Assembly (NCBI GenBank): GCA_947462335.1 | Contig: OX381705.1 | Span: 37,161,570 to 37,225,569, forward strand | DNA from: Harmothoe impar | Taxonomy: Eukaryota; Annelida; Polychaeta; Phyllodocida; Polynoidae | Length of the DNA stretch: 64,000 bases | Reading direction: 5' to 3' | Shown here: positions 50,255-61,472 of the stretch, piece after piece | Layout of the letters: each line of letters begins with the position of its first letter | Position numbering within the stretch: the first letter of the stretch is position 1 | The notes under the pieces: model-generated | Told to the model about the DNA's origin: nothing | The model's input: only the letters and a program-made list of their open reading frames with translations | Databases searched by the model: none | Translations under genes and position numbers: made by a program

Positions 50255-51222
50255 TTTTCTTTGTTTTTCTTAAAGTGTGCGACCTCAGGACGGAGGCCAA
50301 TTATCTGCAATCACAGTTCTATGCCGAGAAGTCGTGGCTAACTAGAAAATCACAGTGGCGTTGTTATTTAGAATTTTGTAAAAATTTTGGTTTTGTTGCA
50401 ATGCCAGCTACGGCAGATACTATGGTGTGCTATATTGCTTTTCTTTGTCGTGATAAGAAATACTCAAGTGTAATTAACTACATATCAGCAGTTAAAGTCC
50501 TACATGAGGCACTAGATTGTAAGTACCCAGGTGATTCCTTTGTTATCAAATCTACACTGGTGGGTGCAAAGAGGGTGCTTGGGAATGAAGTTACACAGTC
50601 AGATCCTATTGGATGCAAACAGTTGTTAGCTATCCACACAGTGGTAGACATGAATGACCCTGTTGATGTATGTATTTGGGCGGCTATGGTTCTGTCTTTT
50701 AGATGCCTGTTGAGAAAGTCAAATGTGTGCAGAGGGGACATGGCATTGTTAGTTTCGGATATTGAGTTTCATTCTTGGGGTTTGATGGTGACAGTTAGAG
50801 AAACTAAGACTTTGAAGTTCAAAGAAAGAACACTGCAACTACCGGTATATTTCTTAGAATCACCTATTTGTGCGGTTACAGCCGTCATGTATATGTGGCA
50901 TATGTGTGGTAGAGTTAAGATGTCTCAGTTGTTTGGATGGAGGCAATCTGGTAGATTTGTACCGTTGTGTTATAACAAATACCAAATGGGCATTAAGAGG
51001 TTGTGTCGTCTTGCGGGTTTGTGTGGCAATTTCAGTTCACACAGTCTCCGCAGAGGGGGCGCCACTGAGATGGCAGCTCTGGGGGTGCCAATCATTGATA
51101 TCAATGCAAGGGGAGACTGGAGGTCGTGGTGTCTTCTTGCGTATGTGAAGAAGTCAAAACATCAATTGTTGTTAGATGAAAAGAAATTCTGTGGTAATTT
51201 AGTTAAATTATGTCATCTATGA
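50242..51222 (+). CDS. Ngaro tyrosine recombinase
   Basis: The 326-residue frame carries a SAM-like core-binding part (SWLTRKSQWRCYLEFCKNFG) and the catalytic domain: FRCLLRKSNVC with the first Arg, RETKTL with the Lys, SSHSLRRGGATEMAALG with the H-x-x-R, GDWRS and the nucleophile in LLAYVK. This enzyme integrates the circular cDNA by site-specific recombination, which explains the lack of an integrase and of long target duplications. Its first residues (MLFIIFFVFL) read through a pyrimidine-rich stretch ending CTTAAAG (50274) that looks like a 3' splice site, so the true start may be elsewhere. It overlaps the RNase H frame by 13 nt. Intact. Confidence 0.9.
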   Translation: MLFIIFFVFLKVCDLRTEANYLQSQFYAEKSWLTRKSQWRCYLEFCKNFGFVAMPATADTMVCYIAFLCRDKKYSSVINYISAVKVLHEALDCKYPGDSFVIKSTLVGAKRVLGNEVTQSDPIGCKQLLAIHTVVDMNDPVDVCIWAAMVLSFRCLLRKSNVCRGDMALLVSDIEFHSWGLMVTVRETKTLKFKERTLQLPVYFLESPICAVTAVMYMWHMCGRVKMSQLFGWRQSGRFVPLCYNKYQMGIKRLCRLAGLCGNFSSHSLRRGGATEMAALGVPIIDINARGDWRSWCLLAYVKKSKHQLLLDEKKFCGNLVKLCHL

Positions 51223-51272
51223 TTCCATAGTAGTTGTTCACCAGACAAGGTGTGGGTGGGGCGGACAGGTTT

Positions 51273-51346
51273 GGACGCGAGTTCCAGTTGTTGACCCACA
51301 CCTTCTTATGTCTATGTTCACATCTTAGTTAACGTCAGGTATATTT
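51273..51346 (+). repeat. Ngaro split repeat B1
   Basis: GGACGCGAGTTCCAGTTGTT to CGTCAGGTATATTTAT, repeated at 51581-51655. Confidence 0.9.
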
Positions 51347-51514
51347 ATTATTTCAATTAATTATTATTAATTTAATTATAAAGATCCGTGAGTGCATTTC
51401 GAATATCCCGCGCGGCAACCGCCCGTCACGTATATTACAACCTCGCATTGTGCTTTGCGGCCACTGGTCAGAACTCTCTCGGGCCTCAGCAAGGCGTGAC
51501 ATATTTCCTTTTGG
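51347..51514 (+). repeat. Ngaro split repeat A2
   Basis: Copy of A1. The short frame starting here duplicates the GTG-started extension of Gag and is not a gene. Confidence 0.9.
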
Positions 51515-51580
51515 GTTTTTTTTTTTATTGTTCTTGTTTTTTTTTTTTATCATTATGTTGTTTGAATGTTCTGAATAAAG

Positions 51581-51655
51581 GGACGCGAGTTCCAGTTGTT
51601 GACCCACACCTTCTTATGTCTATGTTCACATCTTAGTTAACGTCAGGTATATTTA
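51581..51655 (+). repeat. Ngaro split repeat B2, end of element
   Basis: Copy of B1. Separated from A2 by 66 bp of T-rich unique sequence with AATAAA at 51574-51579. Confidence 0.88.
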
Positions 51656-52308
51656 TATAGGGAATAAAGACACTGTAAATATGTTACACAAGAATTTCTT
51701 TTAACAAACCGTAAACTATGTATTCTATCATAATTTTATGACCAAATTGTATCGAATTTGTTTATGTCATTATCCATATTATATTCCCTCGATACACTAC
51801 TAACATTGCATCATTATTCAGTCATTTAATTGTCTTAACACCATTGCCAAAGAGCCCCTAAAATCGGGGCACCTTGAGCCGGCTCAAGGTGCCCCAGAGC
51901 TTGGAGCACCTTGAGCATGGCTCAAGGTGCCCCGTTTTTTGTGGCTCAATGTGCCCCATGCTGGTCATCACAGATAACATTGATGTTATTCAAATTGCAT
52001 AAGACACCTAGCAGTAAAGTTGGGTTCTATTCAAGGGTTCATACTTATACTTCGACCTCAATAGAGATCTTAGGCCAGCAATGTTTTTTAATGACACAAG
52101 AACAAAAGTTTACCAATTGCAAATATCTACTTTCAAGGCCATAAACCTTTGATGTTGTCTAACTTTCTCATCAGCATCCTAAACTCATCATGATGTTGCT
52201 GATCTGAACTGTCTATATAAGGGGGTAATGTGGTAGGCATACTGCCAGAAAATTCCCAAAGGAATAGCAAAGAGAGCGGGCGGCTCAACGTGCCCGGGTG
52301 GTCTCCCC

Positions 52309-52565
52309 TACTGTTGTTTCTCAATTATAAACTGTACTACTGTTACTAAAACCTATGAATGTTGTCATGTTGTATCTAAGCTCCGGTGAAGCTGTATGTT
52401 ATCTCCCCATTGCCTGTATGTGATGCGGTCGAATGTATAACTATATGACTCCATTGTTGCACTTTCTATATATTATTATATTTGGGAGCCATCGTGCCCA
52501 CTTTGATTGTACCGTATTTTTGAAAAATCACCATGTGCAAATAAAATACTTTATAAACTCAAAAA
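52309..52565 (+). mobile_element. LINE copy c, third part (3' UTR)
   Basis: Resumes after the TIR element and ends AAATAAAATACTTTATAAAC then TCAAAAAA, the same terminus as copies a and e. Confidence 0.7.
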
Positions 52566-53660
52566 ACATAATATTGCGTACCCTTACTGGCAGGGTTGAA
52601 CCAAGGATTCTATAGACTAGCATGTCTGACTGAATCGAGTCCCATGTTATATCCACCCACCCCCACCTCTACCCCCCCCCCCCGAAAGTGGGCGACCTTG
52701 TGTGCTTATTATTGACTTCTATGAAGAATAGGGGTTTCATGTGGTTCCCTTGTGTCTTTATCAGAGTGATACCAAATGGAAGGAAGGGAATTTTTAGCCA
52801 AAAGATCCTGCTGAATCTAAATATTGTAGTCTTGATTCTCCAAAACTGAGAAAATATACAAAATCATATTGAAAATGTTTGGAACATTATCTATATATAA
52901 ACCTGTCAATCAAAATCAGTACATCAATCTACCTATTCAAAAGTTGACCTATCCCTCAATCTGACAGGCACTCTTCCTCTGTATCACTCTGCGTACACAC
53001 TGCCTACCTATACTTCAAGTTACCTATCCCTTTAATTAAAACCTTCTAAATTAGCTCATCCCTCCAAAGGCTAAAGCTAACCCTCTCCTTGGTTTGCTAC
53101 TCTTGTCTACTCTCTCTGCCTAACTATCGTTGAGTCTACCCCAATCTGCCTATTACGCAGCCTACCTATCCCTCATCGTGACTATCCCTCATTCTGTCTA
53201 TCCCTCATGTTTAATCAGCATTATCCATCTTTTTGACTAAGCCCATCTCCTAAACATAACATTCCTCACCATTCCGACTATACTTTGTACCTATCCTCAT
53301 TTTTCCTATCACCCGGACTACCTATGTACCTTTGTACCTATCCTCATTTTTCCTATCACCCGGACTACTATTTTTATGTATATGTTAATTTTCCTATAAT
53401 CTAATCTACCTATCCTTTATTGCGCCTATCCTGGCATATCCCTCATGCTTAACCTGCACATCCCTCAGACTCCATAGCCCCTATGGCTTTTACATATCCC
53501 CACATTGCAAGATATTCTCCACACCTATCTCGCAAACTGCCTGTTACACATACTACCTATCCCCCTCACACTTCATCTTCGTGAATACCTATGCCTCATG
53601 CTATGACCATCACTTATTCTGCCTATCCCTCATGCTCCCTATAATCGTTTACCCATCTCA
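52566..53660. repeat. Pyrimidine-rich degenerate minisatellite
   Basis: From about 52900 to 53660 CTACCTATCCCTCA-like units of 14-30 bp recur many times; one 55-bp piece (TACCTTTGTACCTATCCTCA...) is directly repeated near 53288 and 53330. C12 at 52672-52683. No gene. Confidence 0.65.
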
Positions 53661-55540
53661 GGTCTCCCAGCCTTCCCTTTTCTCAATGTATCTACATTAT
53701 GGTGACCATCCCTTGGTCAACATACACCAACAAGAAATGACCGAGTTTTTGCCAGGTTTAATAGTACATGTATCACAAGCCTGCTGGTCCACAGATTGGC
53801 AGTTTGTAAGACTTCCTTATTTACAGTATGTGAAATGTCAATCGATAAAATACCTCCCCCTACCTACATACTTCTTCTTTTTAGGCCTTCTATGGAATGA
53901 AATTGCCCCCATTCATGTTATGTTAAATCAATTATGCCATTCCAATTTTATTTCGTGTATCAAGCGCTCCATGTGTAACTTTATCCATGGGACATTTATT
54001 ATTGATGGCGCTGCTTGGATTGTTACGGTCACCTACCAGTACCACCGAGCCCGACAGCCCCGTCGGAAGCTGTGGGGGTTTGTCAGATCTAACGCACATG
54101 TTTGACAACTTGTATTGTGACCAGTGAGTGGTAGACTATGGGGTAGCAAGATACGGCGGGGATGTGGGATAAAGCATGTCAGTCGAACCCCTGCTGACGG
54201 AAGTCCCGCAGTACGGTGAAAGCCCCACATATTGTGTGTATATACTATAGAGACTTCACCCCAGGGGAGCAGCGTGAGAAACTCTGTGTGATACTTTATC
54301 AACTATACGGGTCAGTTTACCTGTGGGATCACCGTTTTCATTTTCACAGGCCTCACCTTTTAGGCTTTAGATTTGTGTATTCCGGAATATTGGTTCATAT
54401 AGATGTCTCAGACATAGGGGCCCATCCATTCCCTCTCAGACGTCTGTATTATACGTAGGGCTACATATAAAAGCTGTTTTACAAAAAAAAAGAACTACCC
54501 ATTTTAACCAGCTACATGGGGCTGCAACACATAGGGACACCCCTTACACTAGTTATAGGCCAGGGGTCTGAATCATAACGTCTGACGTATCCGGCAGAAG
54601 AAAAAGTCCACTATAAACCCTACAGGAAAAAATCCGACGACTGACGATTCTGATATGAATGAGCCCCTGGGCCAGAATCATTGAACCAATCTGTTGCTCA
54701 AGCACCCAATGCCGGACCCTATGTGTGGGTGGCTCACAGCAGGACACTGCAGTATATGTCTATAGGGAGGTGAGAGGGCCTATAAGGATGGCTGTCAGTT
54801 ACTCCGTCAAATCACCCCAAGGCGGCAAAGACTGCGACTTGCTGTCCTAGCAGGGGGTCTTCAAGTCCTGATGCCAGCACAAAGCCCAAGAAACTCTCCA
54901 CTTGGTTACAAAAAAGCACAAGTTGTCGGCAATTGTAAGCCAACTCTGCGCCCATTCAATACTGAGGAGCCTGAATTGAACGGCAACTTTTGCTAGCCGA
55001 CTGCTACAGTGACGGCTCCAGCAATGCTGTCAGCCTGACGAGGCAATCTGTTATGGAACACGCCGCACGGTGAATTGGATATGTCAGCCGCCTCTCCCTC
55101 CCTGCACACAGCCCTTCTGTTCTATGTCAATACACGTGTCAACACTGGCTAGAAAAAGATGCTGGGTATTTAATTAAGTGAGACCCCGTGGGCGCATAGA
55201 GTGGAGCCCCGCAGCGCGGCAGACTCAGGTTTACCAAGTTTCCTACAGAGGGAAATAGAACTACCTACAGTACCTTGGGAAATTGGAGCACATAATAAAA
55301 GACCTCCACACAATCGCCGTAAAGTGGCTCACTGCTATATCACTGGACGCGGTGGGAACGTACACCCGGAACGCACAGGCATTTCCCTTATGTCTTCATT
55401 ATCTTAATTGACACTTAGAGCGTTAAACTTTTCAAACAAGTATCCCTAGACTGCATGTTTTGGACTGCATGTATAGTATAGTATGCTAATTCATGTTCAT
55501 GGAATATGGGTTCTAGTATAACATTCGGTGTCAGAGTAGG
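53661..55540. other. Gene-free stretch
   Basis: No gene, RNA or repeat that I can name. The 174-residue frame at 53581-54105 starts in the minisatellite and shows no family likeness. Confidence 0.4.
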
Positions 55541-56045
55541 GCCCTTGACATGGCGGTGGACCCATAAAATCGACAGAGCGACATGACCTTTTCTTAAAAT
55601 CGAAGTCAACATGGAGCTTAGGCCACACTTTTTTATTCTTTGGGTTACGGACAACATGAAAATTTTCTCAGGTACGGAGGACGAAATTTAAAAGAATTTA
55701 AATGAAATAAAAATTAGTCTTTCACATTTTACTACCTAAAATCTTTAATAATGGTCCGATTTACACGCCGTGAAAACTGACATATAGCAATTTGATTGGA
55801 GATTAACAATTTTATTTTTAGTGCGGGGGTTTTCAAGGTAGTGCGGCGGGCCCGTAACCCTAAGAATAAAAAAAGAGTGGCCTTAGTGACAAATGACAGG
55901 AGAAATTAAAAGATATTGACAAGGGACATGGCCTTTTATTAAAGTCGACAGGCGACATGGAGCCTAGTCACAAATGACAGGAGACATACAAAGATACTGA
56001 CAAATGACATGAGCATTTCTTAAAATCGACAGGCGACATGAGGAC
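55541..56045. repeat. 81-bp degenerate tandem repeat with CGACATG motifs
   Basis: ACAAATGACAGGAGA starts at 55889 and 55970 (81 bp apart); AAATCGACAG(A/G)(G)CGACATG appears also near 55567. Confidence 0.65.
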
Positions 56046-56439
56046 CCCCCGTTTAGACCCCCCTTGATGAGGGGAGGGGGTCCCCATGTCGTATGTCAAT
56101 TTTAACAATGGCCCATGTCACATGTCACTATGGAAAAACACATGTCACTGGTGTCACTAAGAGAAGTTTTTGATTAGGCCCGCACCAAGAAAATTTTCAA
56201 ATATTCAGAACCGAAATGCCACAATAATATGATGCATTGTTAGAGCCTGTTCTCTGAGCACTGCACGTGGAGAAGTCTGATAGGGGACACATTGTCTACC
56301 GTAGTGGCTTGAATACGTGTACCCACGCTTATAAATGTAGATGGTACCAATTACCCTGCATTTATACACGACTCGCTCTAATTCAAGATGAAATAATGAC
56401 CTAAATTTCCATTTCGATACCCTCATTTCCTTTGCACTT
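56046..56439. other. Gene-free stretch
   Basis: No recognisable feature. Confidence 0.4.
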
Positions 56440-57284
56440 ACACTGCAAAAACGGTCCCTAGGTTTTAAACAAATTTAGGTCTAAACATGTTTAAAATCTA
56501 AACATTTTTCTAGGGTTGACTTCTAATCCTTCTGTTTAGGAATTGAACACCTTTATTCTAAACACCGAAACATTTATGTTAAATATGTTTACTTGTTTAG
56601 TATTTAACAGTATGAAGAGTAGATGTTTAGGATGTAAACATGTAGTGTTTAGATCCTAATATAGTGAACACATACCAGATGGCAGCTCTGTTGTTGACTA
56701 GTAGTTTCTACAACCACTCAAACATTATTGCTGTGCTAAAAGCACTTACATCTGAGTAAAAATGTGATAGGATACAATAGAATGATATACCCATTGCAGA
56801 ATTCGAGGGTTGAATCCTACACTAGTATGATAATTTTAAAATAAGGATACATCTGCTACATAGACACCTCTTTTGAGGAGTATCAGAATGGATATAGCAA
56901 TATCTCCCCTGAAGGTCTGTTGCATTGACTCAAGGTTGTGTCTATGTTAAAGTAGAGACCTATGTGCAATAGTGATACATACATTGGCTCACTGGGGTTA
57001 GGGGGCTACTAGTATTCTCTTCAAGACACTACGTGGAAATGAAATAAATTGTGAATTCATTTAGATTATAAATATCTAAACATAATAATATCTACAATAT
57101 TTTAGACACAGCATTTTAGCCTTTAACACTTGACATATAAACACCATAATATGCTAAATGCTTGATTTCTAAACACTTGATTCTCCTAAACACATTGATT
57201 TCTAAACATTTTTATTTCCTAAACACATACAATTTCTGAACACTGAGCTAAACATATTATTGGCCTAAACTTGTTTAGAAACAT
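56440..57284. mobile_element. MITE filled with TTTAGG/AAACATGTTTA palindromes, right end cut by LINE e
   Basis: Starts ACACTGCAAAAACGGTCCC. TAAACA, TGTTTAG and CTAAACAC motifs recur about 30 times near both ends, with a unique centre (56690-57050). The expected right inverted end is missing; LINE e begins there. Confidence 0.65.
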
Positions 57285-59003
57285 ATTGTTTTGAGTTTAT
57301 AACGTATTTTATTGCATAGGATGATTTTACAAAATACGATACATTGTCAAAGTAGGACTTCAAGTCCAGTATGATAGGGTATGACATGATTTGTTGTCGT
57401 TTGAGATACATAGTAGATAATGTACATTATGCATGTTGACTCAGAGAGTTTCTTCACCTGTGATCTGGGAGAAAATAAACTGAGATACAGCGAGTAACAT
57501 TAATACCATGGGTTACTTATATTGCTTTACCGTTCGATAATATGCTGATTTTTTGACAGAAAAATGGCTATAACTTTAGGCTTAGCCAGGGCTTTAAAAG
57601 CGTCTCTGTTTTCTGTGAGCCGCCATTCCTTGCTCAAGCTGTTCCATAGTTCAATTGACCTGTACAGGGGACTACGTCAGTAGCCAAGTTTTATAGAGTC
57701 AGGGAATCTTAATAGACCAGTATTTGAGGATCTCGTTGGTCTGCCGGATATGACAAAATGCAGGCCCAGTTTGGCAGGGTCATGGCCTTTACCATATAGG
57801 TATTTATGTACCAATAAGAGGAGTTGCATATCGTAATGCACAGCGAGATAGTCAACTCCAGCGTTTGTATGTAGATCCATTACATGATATCTTACTCTTA
57901 CTCTTAGACATGTGCGCAGTCCTCTATTCTGGACCATCTGCAGTCGCTTATGCTGGGTTTTTACAACTCCATTAAATAGATACCCACAATATTCTAGTAC
58001 AGGTAGTATGGTTTGCTTGTAAATTAATATTGCAGTGGGCTTGGATACCTTTTCTGTAAAGCGATTAAACATGAAACATCTATTAGAGGAGGTACTGACA
58101 GTTTTACTTATGGTTTTCACAAGATTAAGGTGGCTATCCAAGATGATGCCTAGGTACTCATAACTCTCACATGTTTTTAAGGCGATGTTGCCCATTTTTA
58201 TACATGGTACAATAGACGACCCGTTAAAGAGCTGAACCTGAGTCTTATCTTTGTTTATACATAGCCCGCTTGAGCAGAACCATTCGTACACCGAGTTGGC
58301 ATCGGTTTGTAGCTTTGACTCAGATAACTTATAGTCGCTCGAGGATGTATAGAAAACAACATCGTCCGCATACATTATTATTTTACTATATTTTAACACA
58401 CTGGGGAGGTTATTAACAAAACAGCTAAATAGTAGAGGTCCTAGGATCGACCCCTGGGGGACGCCATACCGGACAGGGAGGGAGTCAGAAATAGTACCAT
58501 TACACATTACGCGCTGGGTTCTCTTTCCCAAATATGCAAATAACCAATCAGTATAGATTGTCGGAAGAGACAAGTCCCTCATCCGTTTAATCAGCTCCAA
58601 GTGATGGACACTATCAAAAGCCTTCCGCACGTCAAGGTAACAGGCCAGCAGGTGCTCTCCCTGGTCTTTGGCAAGGAAGATGTCGTTTACATATTTAAAC
58701 ACCGCGTCATTGGTTCCCCTGGACGTGCGGAAGCCGTACTGACGGTTACTCAAGAGGCACTGTCGCTCCAGCTCACCGTATATGTTTTCATAGACAATAC
58801 GCTCCATGATTTTGCTGGGGGTTGGGAGCAGGGATATGGGGCGCCAATTTCCAATTTCTCTAAGATTTCCAGATTTTGGGAGGGGTATCACATTGGCCGA
58901 GGACCATGACTCGGGGAAGGTGATTGTATGGAGACATAGGTTAATGATAGAGGTGAGCTGAGGCGCTAATATTAGCTTAAGAACTGCAATTGTCCATTGT
59001 GTG
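57285..59003 (-). mobile_element. LINE copy e (same family as a and c), runs into the gap
   Basis: The minus-strand 3' end reads AATAAAATACGTTATAAACT then CAAAA at about 57285-57305. RT frame upstream to the gap. Confidence 0.85.
57677..59003 (-). pseudogene. LINE reverse transcriptase, copy e
   Basis: From the gap edge: APQLTSIINLCLH, IPLPKSGNLREIGNWRPISL, GFRTSRGTNDAVFKY, YLDVRKAFDSVHH, GVPQGSILGPLLF, MYADDVVFYTSS, YLGIILDS. All catalytic residues are present. The frame stops with TGA after SIKLGY, where the paralogue has Arg (GF-RKSPLY versus GY-stop-RSPLY), and similarity goes on past it to about 57540. CGA to TGA is the expected change at a methylated CpG. The apparent continuation of the frame across the N block is not real sequence. 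Confidence 0.85.
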
Positions 59004-59203
59004 NNNNNNNNNNNNNNNNNNNNNNNNNNNNNNNNNNNNNNNNNNNNNNNNNNNNNNNNNNNNNNNNNNNNNNNNNNNNNNNNNNNNNNNNNNNNNNNNN
59101 NNNNNNNNNNNNNNNNNNNNNNNNNNNNNNNNNNNNNNNNNNNNNNNNNNNNNNNNNNNNNNNNNNNNNNNNNNNNNNNNNNNNNNNNNNNNNNNNNNNN
59201 NNN
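59004..59203. other. Assembly gap of exactly 200 N
   Basis: The round number suggests an arbitrary scaffold gap. Sequence to the right may belong to a separately assembled contig whose distance and orientation rest on scaffolding evidence. Confidence 0.97.
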
Positions 59204-59445
59204 AGCTGTAACGTGCACGTCCTCCAGGGTGGGACCTTACCATGGTTATACCAGCCAGGCACTGGAGGAGGAGGAGTAGGGAGGATTAACACTGACAGCA
59301 GCAACAGGAGGAGGGTATTTTAGCAGCTGGACCAGAGGTAAGAATAACCTGTGATGTCTGTCACGTTCCTCCAGTACATGTCTAATTGTGTGTACTAGCA
59401 TTAGGGATGGTACCTGGGAGTGGAACCATTCAACACTGGAGGTTT
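59204..59445. other. Flank of the right Polinton-like copy
   Basis: Short unique sequence between gap and shared 63-bp repeat, no feature. Confidence 0.4.
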
Positions 59446-59507
59446 CCCTTTCTTTGGACTTTCGTAAGTCTATGCTTATCTGTTATGGCAGCCAATCAGA
59501 TTGTAGT
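59446..59507 (+). repeat. 63-bp sequence shared with 12773-12835
   Basis: Same orientation as the left copy although the adjoining element is inverted. It ends in TTGTAGT directly at the terminus AGTAGTATATAGG. Confidence 0.85.
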
Positions 59508-59856
59508 AGTAGTATATAGGAGCATATTCAGCGCGTAGTAAACGGGTGCATCTAGGTCAGTTGACACTTGCAGAACGGAAGTGACCTCTTTCAACCAATC
59601 AGAAGCTTCTAAATGACAGGAAGTGACGTCATCAGAGGTCATGACATACTTTACAAGCTTCTGATTGGCTAGTACAATGTCAACATGACCTACTTCACTT
59701 GTACACGTGTTGAAGACCACGTGCTTATAATAAATGTCAACAATGACACGTGTTTAAGACCACGTGGTTGAAATAAATGTCAACAATGACATTGAGTAAT
59801 GCCGTCACATGCTAAAGACAAACACAAGGCAAGAAATATTATTTTGGTTACTTTAT

Positions 59857-60795
59857 TCACATTTTATACTTTGTACAGTTCTTGCACACAAACAAGTCAT
59901 GACCATTCCCTGCAATGTTACACATGATGCAGAAAGAACGATTGGTTGTGAAACCTTTCTGGCCTTTCCAAGAAACACCTCGAGTATTCCAAGTACTCAC
60001 CCAACCAGTCCCCATCTTCACAATTTTAGATAGTTTCACATCAAACAATGACTGAGCTAGAAAGTATTCGCGATTGTTTCTCACACCTGGAGTCAGGGCA
60101 TTCAAGTAATCAGTTTTGAAACTGACTTCATACGAGAAATGCTGTAACACGGCTGTGAGAGACAAAGCTTTCAACTCTAGAGTAGCTTGCAGACACGTGA
60201 AACACACATTGTAAGCGATATCTGAAGGGTTCATCGGAACATTACACCTACAGAATGCGCCTATAATAGGTGATTCACGTAACACTTCGTTGAACTCCAT
60301 GAAGCTCTTGAAACTCCCTAGAGTGTATCTAGCATAGTGTCTGGGGCAAGTCAGAGAGTTATGCATTTGATACACAGCAATGGTGAAATCTGCAACGAAT
60401 ATAGGCAGATTCAATGTGGATTGCTCTATACACTGAGTGTATGCATCCCAGAAAGCTTCATGGAAATCTCTGTACACATGTATACTGGAAAAACAGCGCT
60501 CAACAACATCAGGTAAGGTTCCTCTAAAATAGCTAATATTATTTACAGGTATGAACTCCCAGAAGAAATGACCTCTACAACCACAAGTCAAAGCTGTGTC
60601 GAAGTTACGAGGTGACACTGGTTTTACATGAGTTGTAATGCGTGGGGGTGTATGAACATTTTTCTCACTTTCACGTGGTGAGAGAGTTGGTGGTGAAGCA
60701 TCAAGTCTAGAACTACAACTACCATATATAGAACTGTACATACTGACAGAGTCAAGGATATCGTCTATTTTTGACGTCAACTTGCTGTCAGCCAT
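59857..60795 (-). CDS. Unidentified cysteine-rich protein, second copy
   Basis: Same 312 residues as the gene at 11288-12226, with Pro instead of Ala near residue 34. The C-terminal C-x2-C...C-x2-C zinc-ribbon pattern is unchanged. AATAAA again overlaps the stop (complement of 59852-59857). The retention of an intact frame in both copies supports it as a real gene. Function unknown. Confidence 0.8.
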   Translation of the reverse strand: MADSKLTSKIDDILDSVSMYSSIYGSCSSRLDASPPTLSPRESEKNVHTPPRITTHVKPVSPRNFDTALTCGCRGHFFWEFIPVNNISYFRGTLPDVVERCFSSIHVYRDFHEAFWDAYTQCIEQSTLNLPIFVADFTIAVYQMHNSLTCPRHYARYTLGSFKSFMEFNEVLRESPIIGAFCRCNVPMNPSDIAYNVCFTCLQATLELKALSLTAVLQHFSYEVSFKTDYLNALTPGVRNNREYFLAQSLFDVKLSKIVKMGTGWVSTWNTRGVSWKGQKGFTTNRSFCIMCNIAGNGHDLFVCKNCTKYKM

Positions 60796-61003
60796 TGTAT
60801 ATATTTCTTGACACTAATCAGAAAAAAATAATTTTCTCTGATGAATTTGACGGACAAAGAGAGTTTAGTAAAGTAGTCTGAAATCAGTCAGTGGCGTCTT
60901 TGTAACAACTCTCTTTTCACGCCTGCTTTTTATTTTTTGGTGTGATACAGTTCACTTTTTTTTGTTATTTTACGAGCTTTTTTTTAGCGATATAGTTCAC
61001 TAG

Positions 61004-61075
61004 GAGAGAAATTGAGGTGAAACATTCGGAGAGAAATTGGATAATTTCCTCGAATGTTCAACTATAATTTCTCTC
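61004..61075. other. Nested inverted repeat, right copy
   Basis: Same 72-bp structure as 11008-11079, with both outer and inner arms kept. Confidence 0.65.
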
Positions 61076-61139
61076 TCTTTCTCTTTATAGAAGCTTTATT
61101 ATTTACATTTTTATGAAAATTTTTCATGAAAATTTTTCT

Positions 61140-61424
61140 CTTTTCTTCTTTTTTTTTTACTATATAGTTAGTACTACTTAATTTCCAATTATGGAAATTT
61201 TTTCTTTTTCTTCATAGAAAATTTTCCTTTACTCCTTCTTTTTTTTACTATATAGTTAGTACTACTTAATTTCCATTTGTGGAAATTTTCTTTTCTTCAC
61301 AGAAAATTTTCCTTTTTCTCTTTAACTATTTTCTCTTTTCTTTTTTACTGTAGGAAAATACTGTTAGTTTTTTTACTTTTTTTGAGTGATACAACTCACT
61401 TGTCTTTATCACACACAAACACAA

Positions 61425-61458
<34 letters not shown>

Positions 61459-61460
61459 AC
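61140..61460. repeat. 85-bp tandem units and CA microsatellite, right copy
   Basis: Mirror of 10620-10939, with small length differences in A/T-runs and in the CA repeat. Confidence 0.8.
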
Positions 61461-61472
61461 AGAAAGAGAGAG

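Larger units (their letters stand above)
46417..51655 (+). mobile_element. Ngaro-like (DIRS-order) tyrosine-recombinase retrotransposon
   Basis: Split direct repeats A1 (46417-46584), B1 (51273-51346), A2 (51347-51514) and B2 (51581-51655) in the order A1-genes-B1-A2-B2, which is the Ngaro/PAT layout. Gene order Gag, RT, RNase H, tyrosine recombinase; no methyltransferase domain, favouring Ngaro over DIRS1. A1 and A2 look identical over 168 bp, so the insertion is young. One frameshift lies between RT and RNase H. Confidence 0.9.
45875..52308. mobile_element. TIR element (GGG(G)AGACC...GGGGCACGTTGA ends) carrying an inserted Ngaro
   Basis: Left end GGGAGACCGGGGCACGTTGA (45875), right end TCAACGTGCCCGGGTGGTCTCCCC (to 52308), each beside TA (a TA target duplication is possible). 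The interior repeats GGGGCACcTTGAgCC in both directions (46050-46135, 51868-51960). Own length without the Ngaro is about 1.2 kb and it has no transposase, so it is non-autonomous. Confidence 0.75.

Noticed and set aside
51388..51636. 82-residue ORF identical at its start to the GTG-extended Gag
   Set aside because: It is the A2 repeat of the Ngaro element; it supports placing the Gag start at the ATG after A1.
53581..54105. 174-residue ORF as a host gene
   Set aside because: Starts inside a pyrimidine-rich minisatellite, no domain, no codon pattern typical of coding DNA.
58990..59323. ORFs consisting largely of X
   Set aside because: They cross the 200-N gap.
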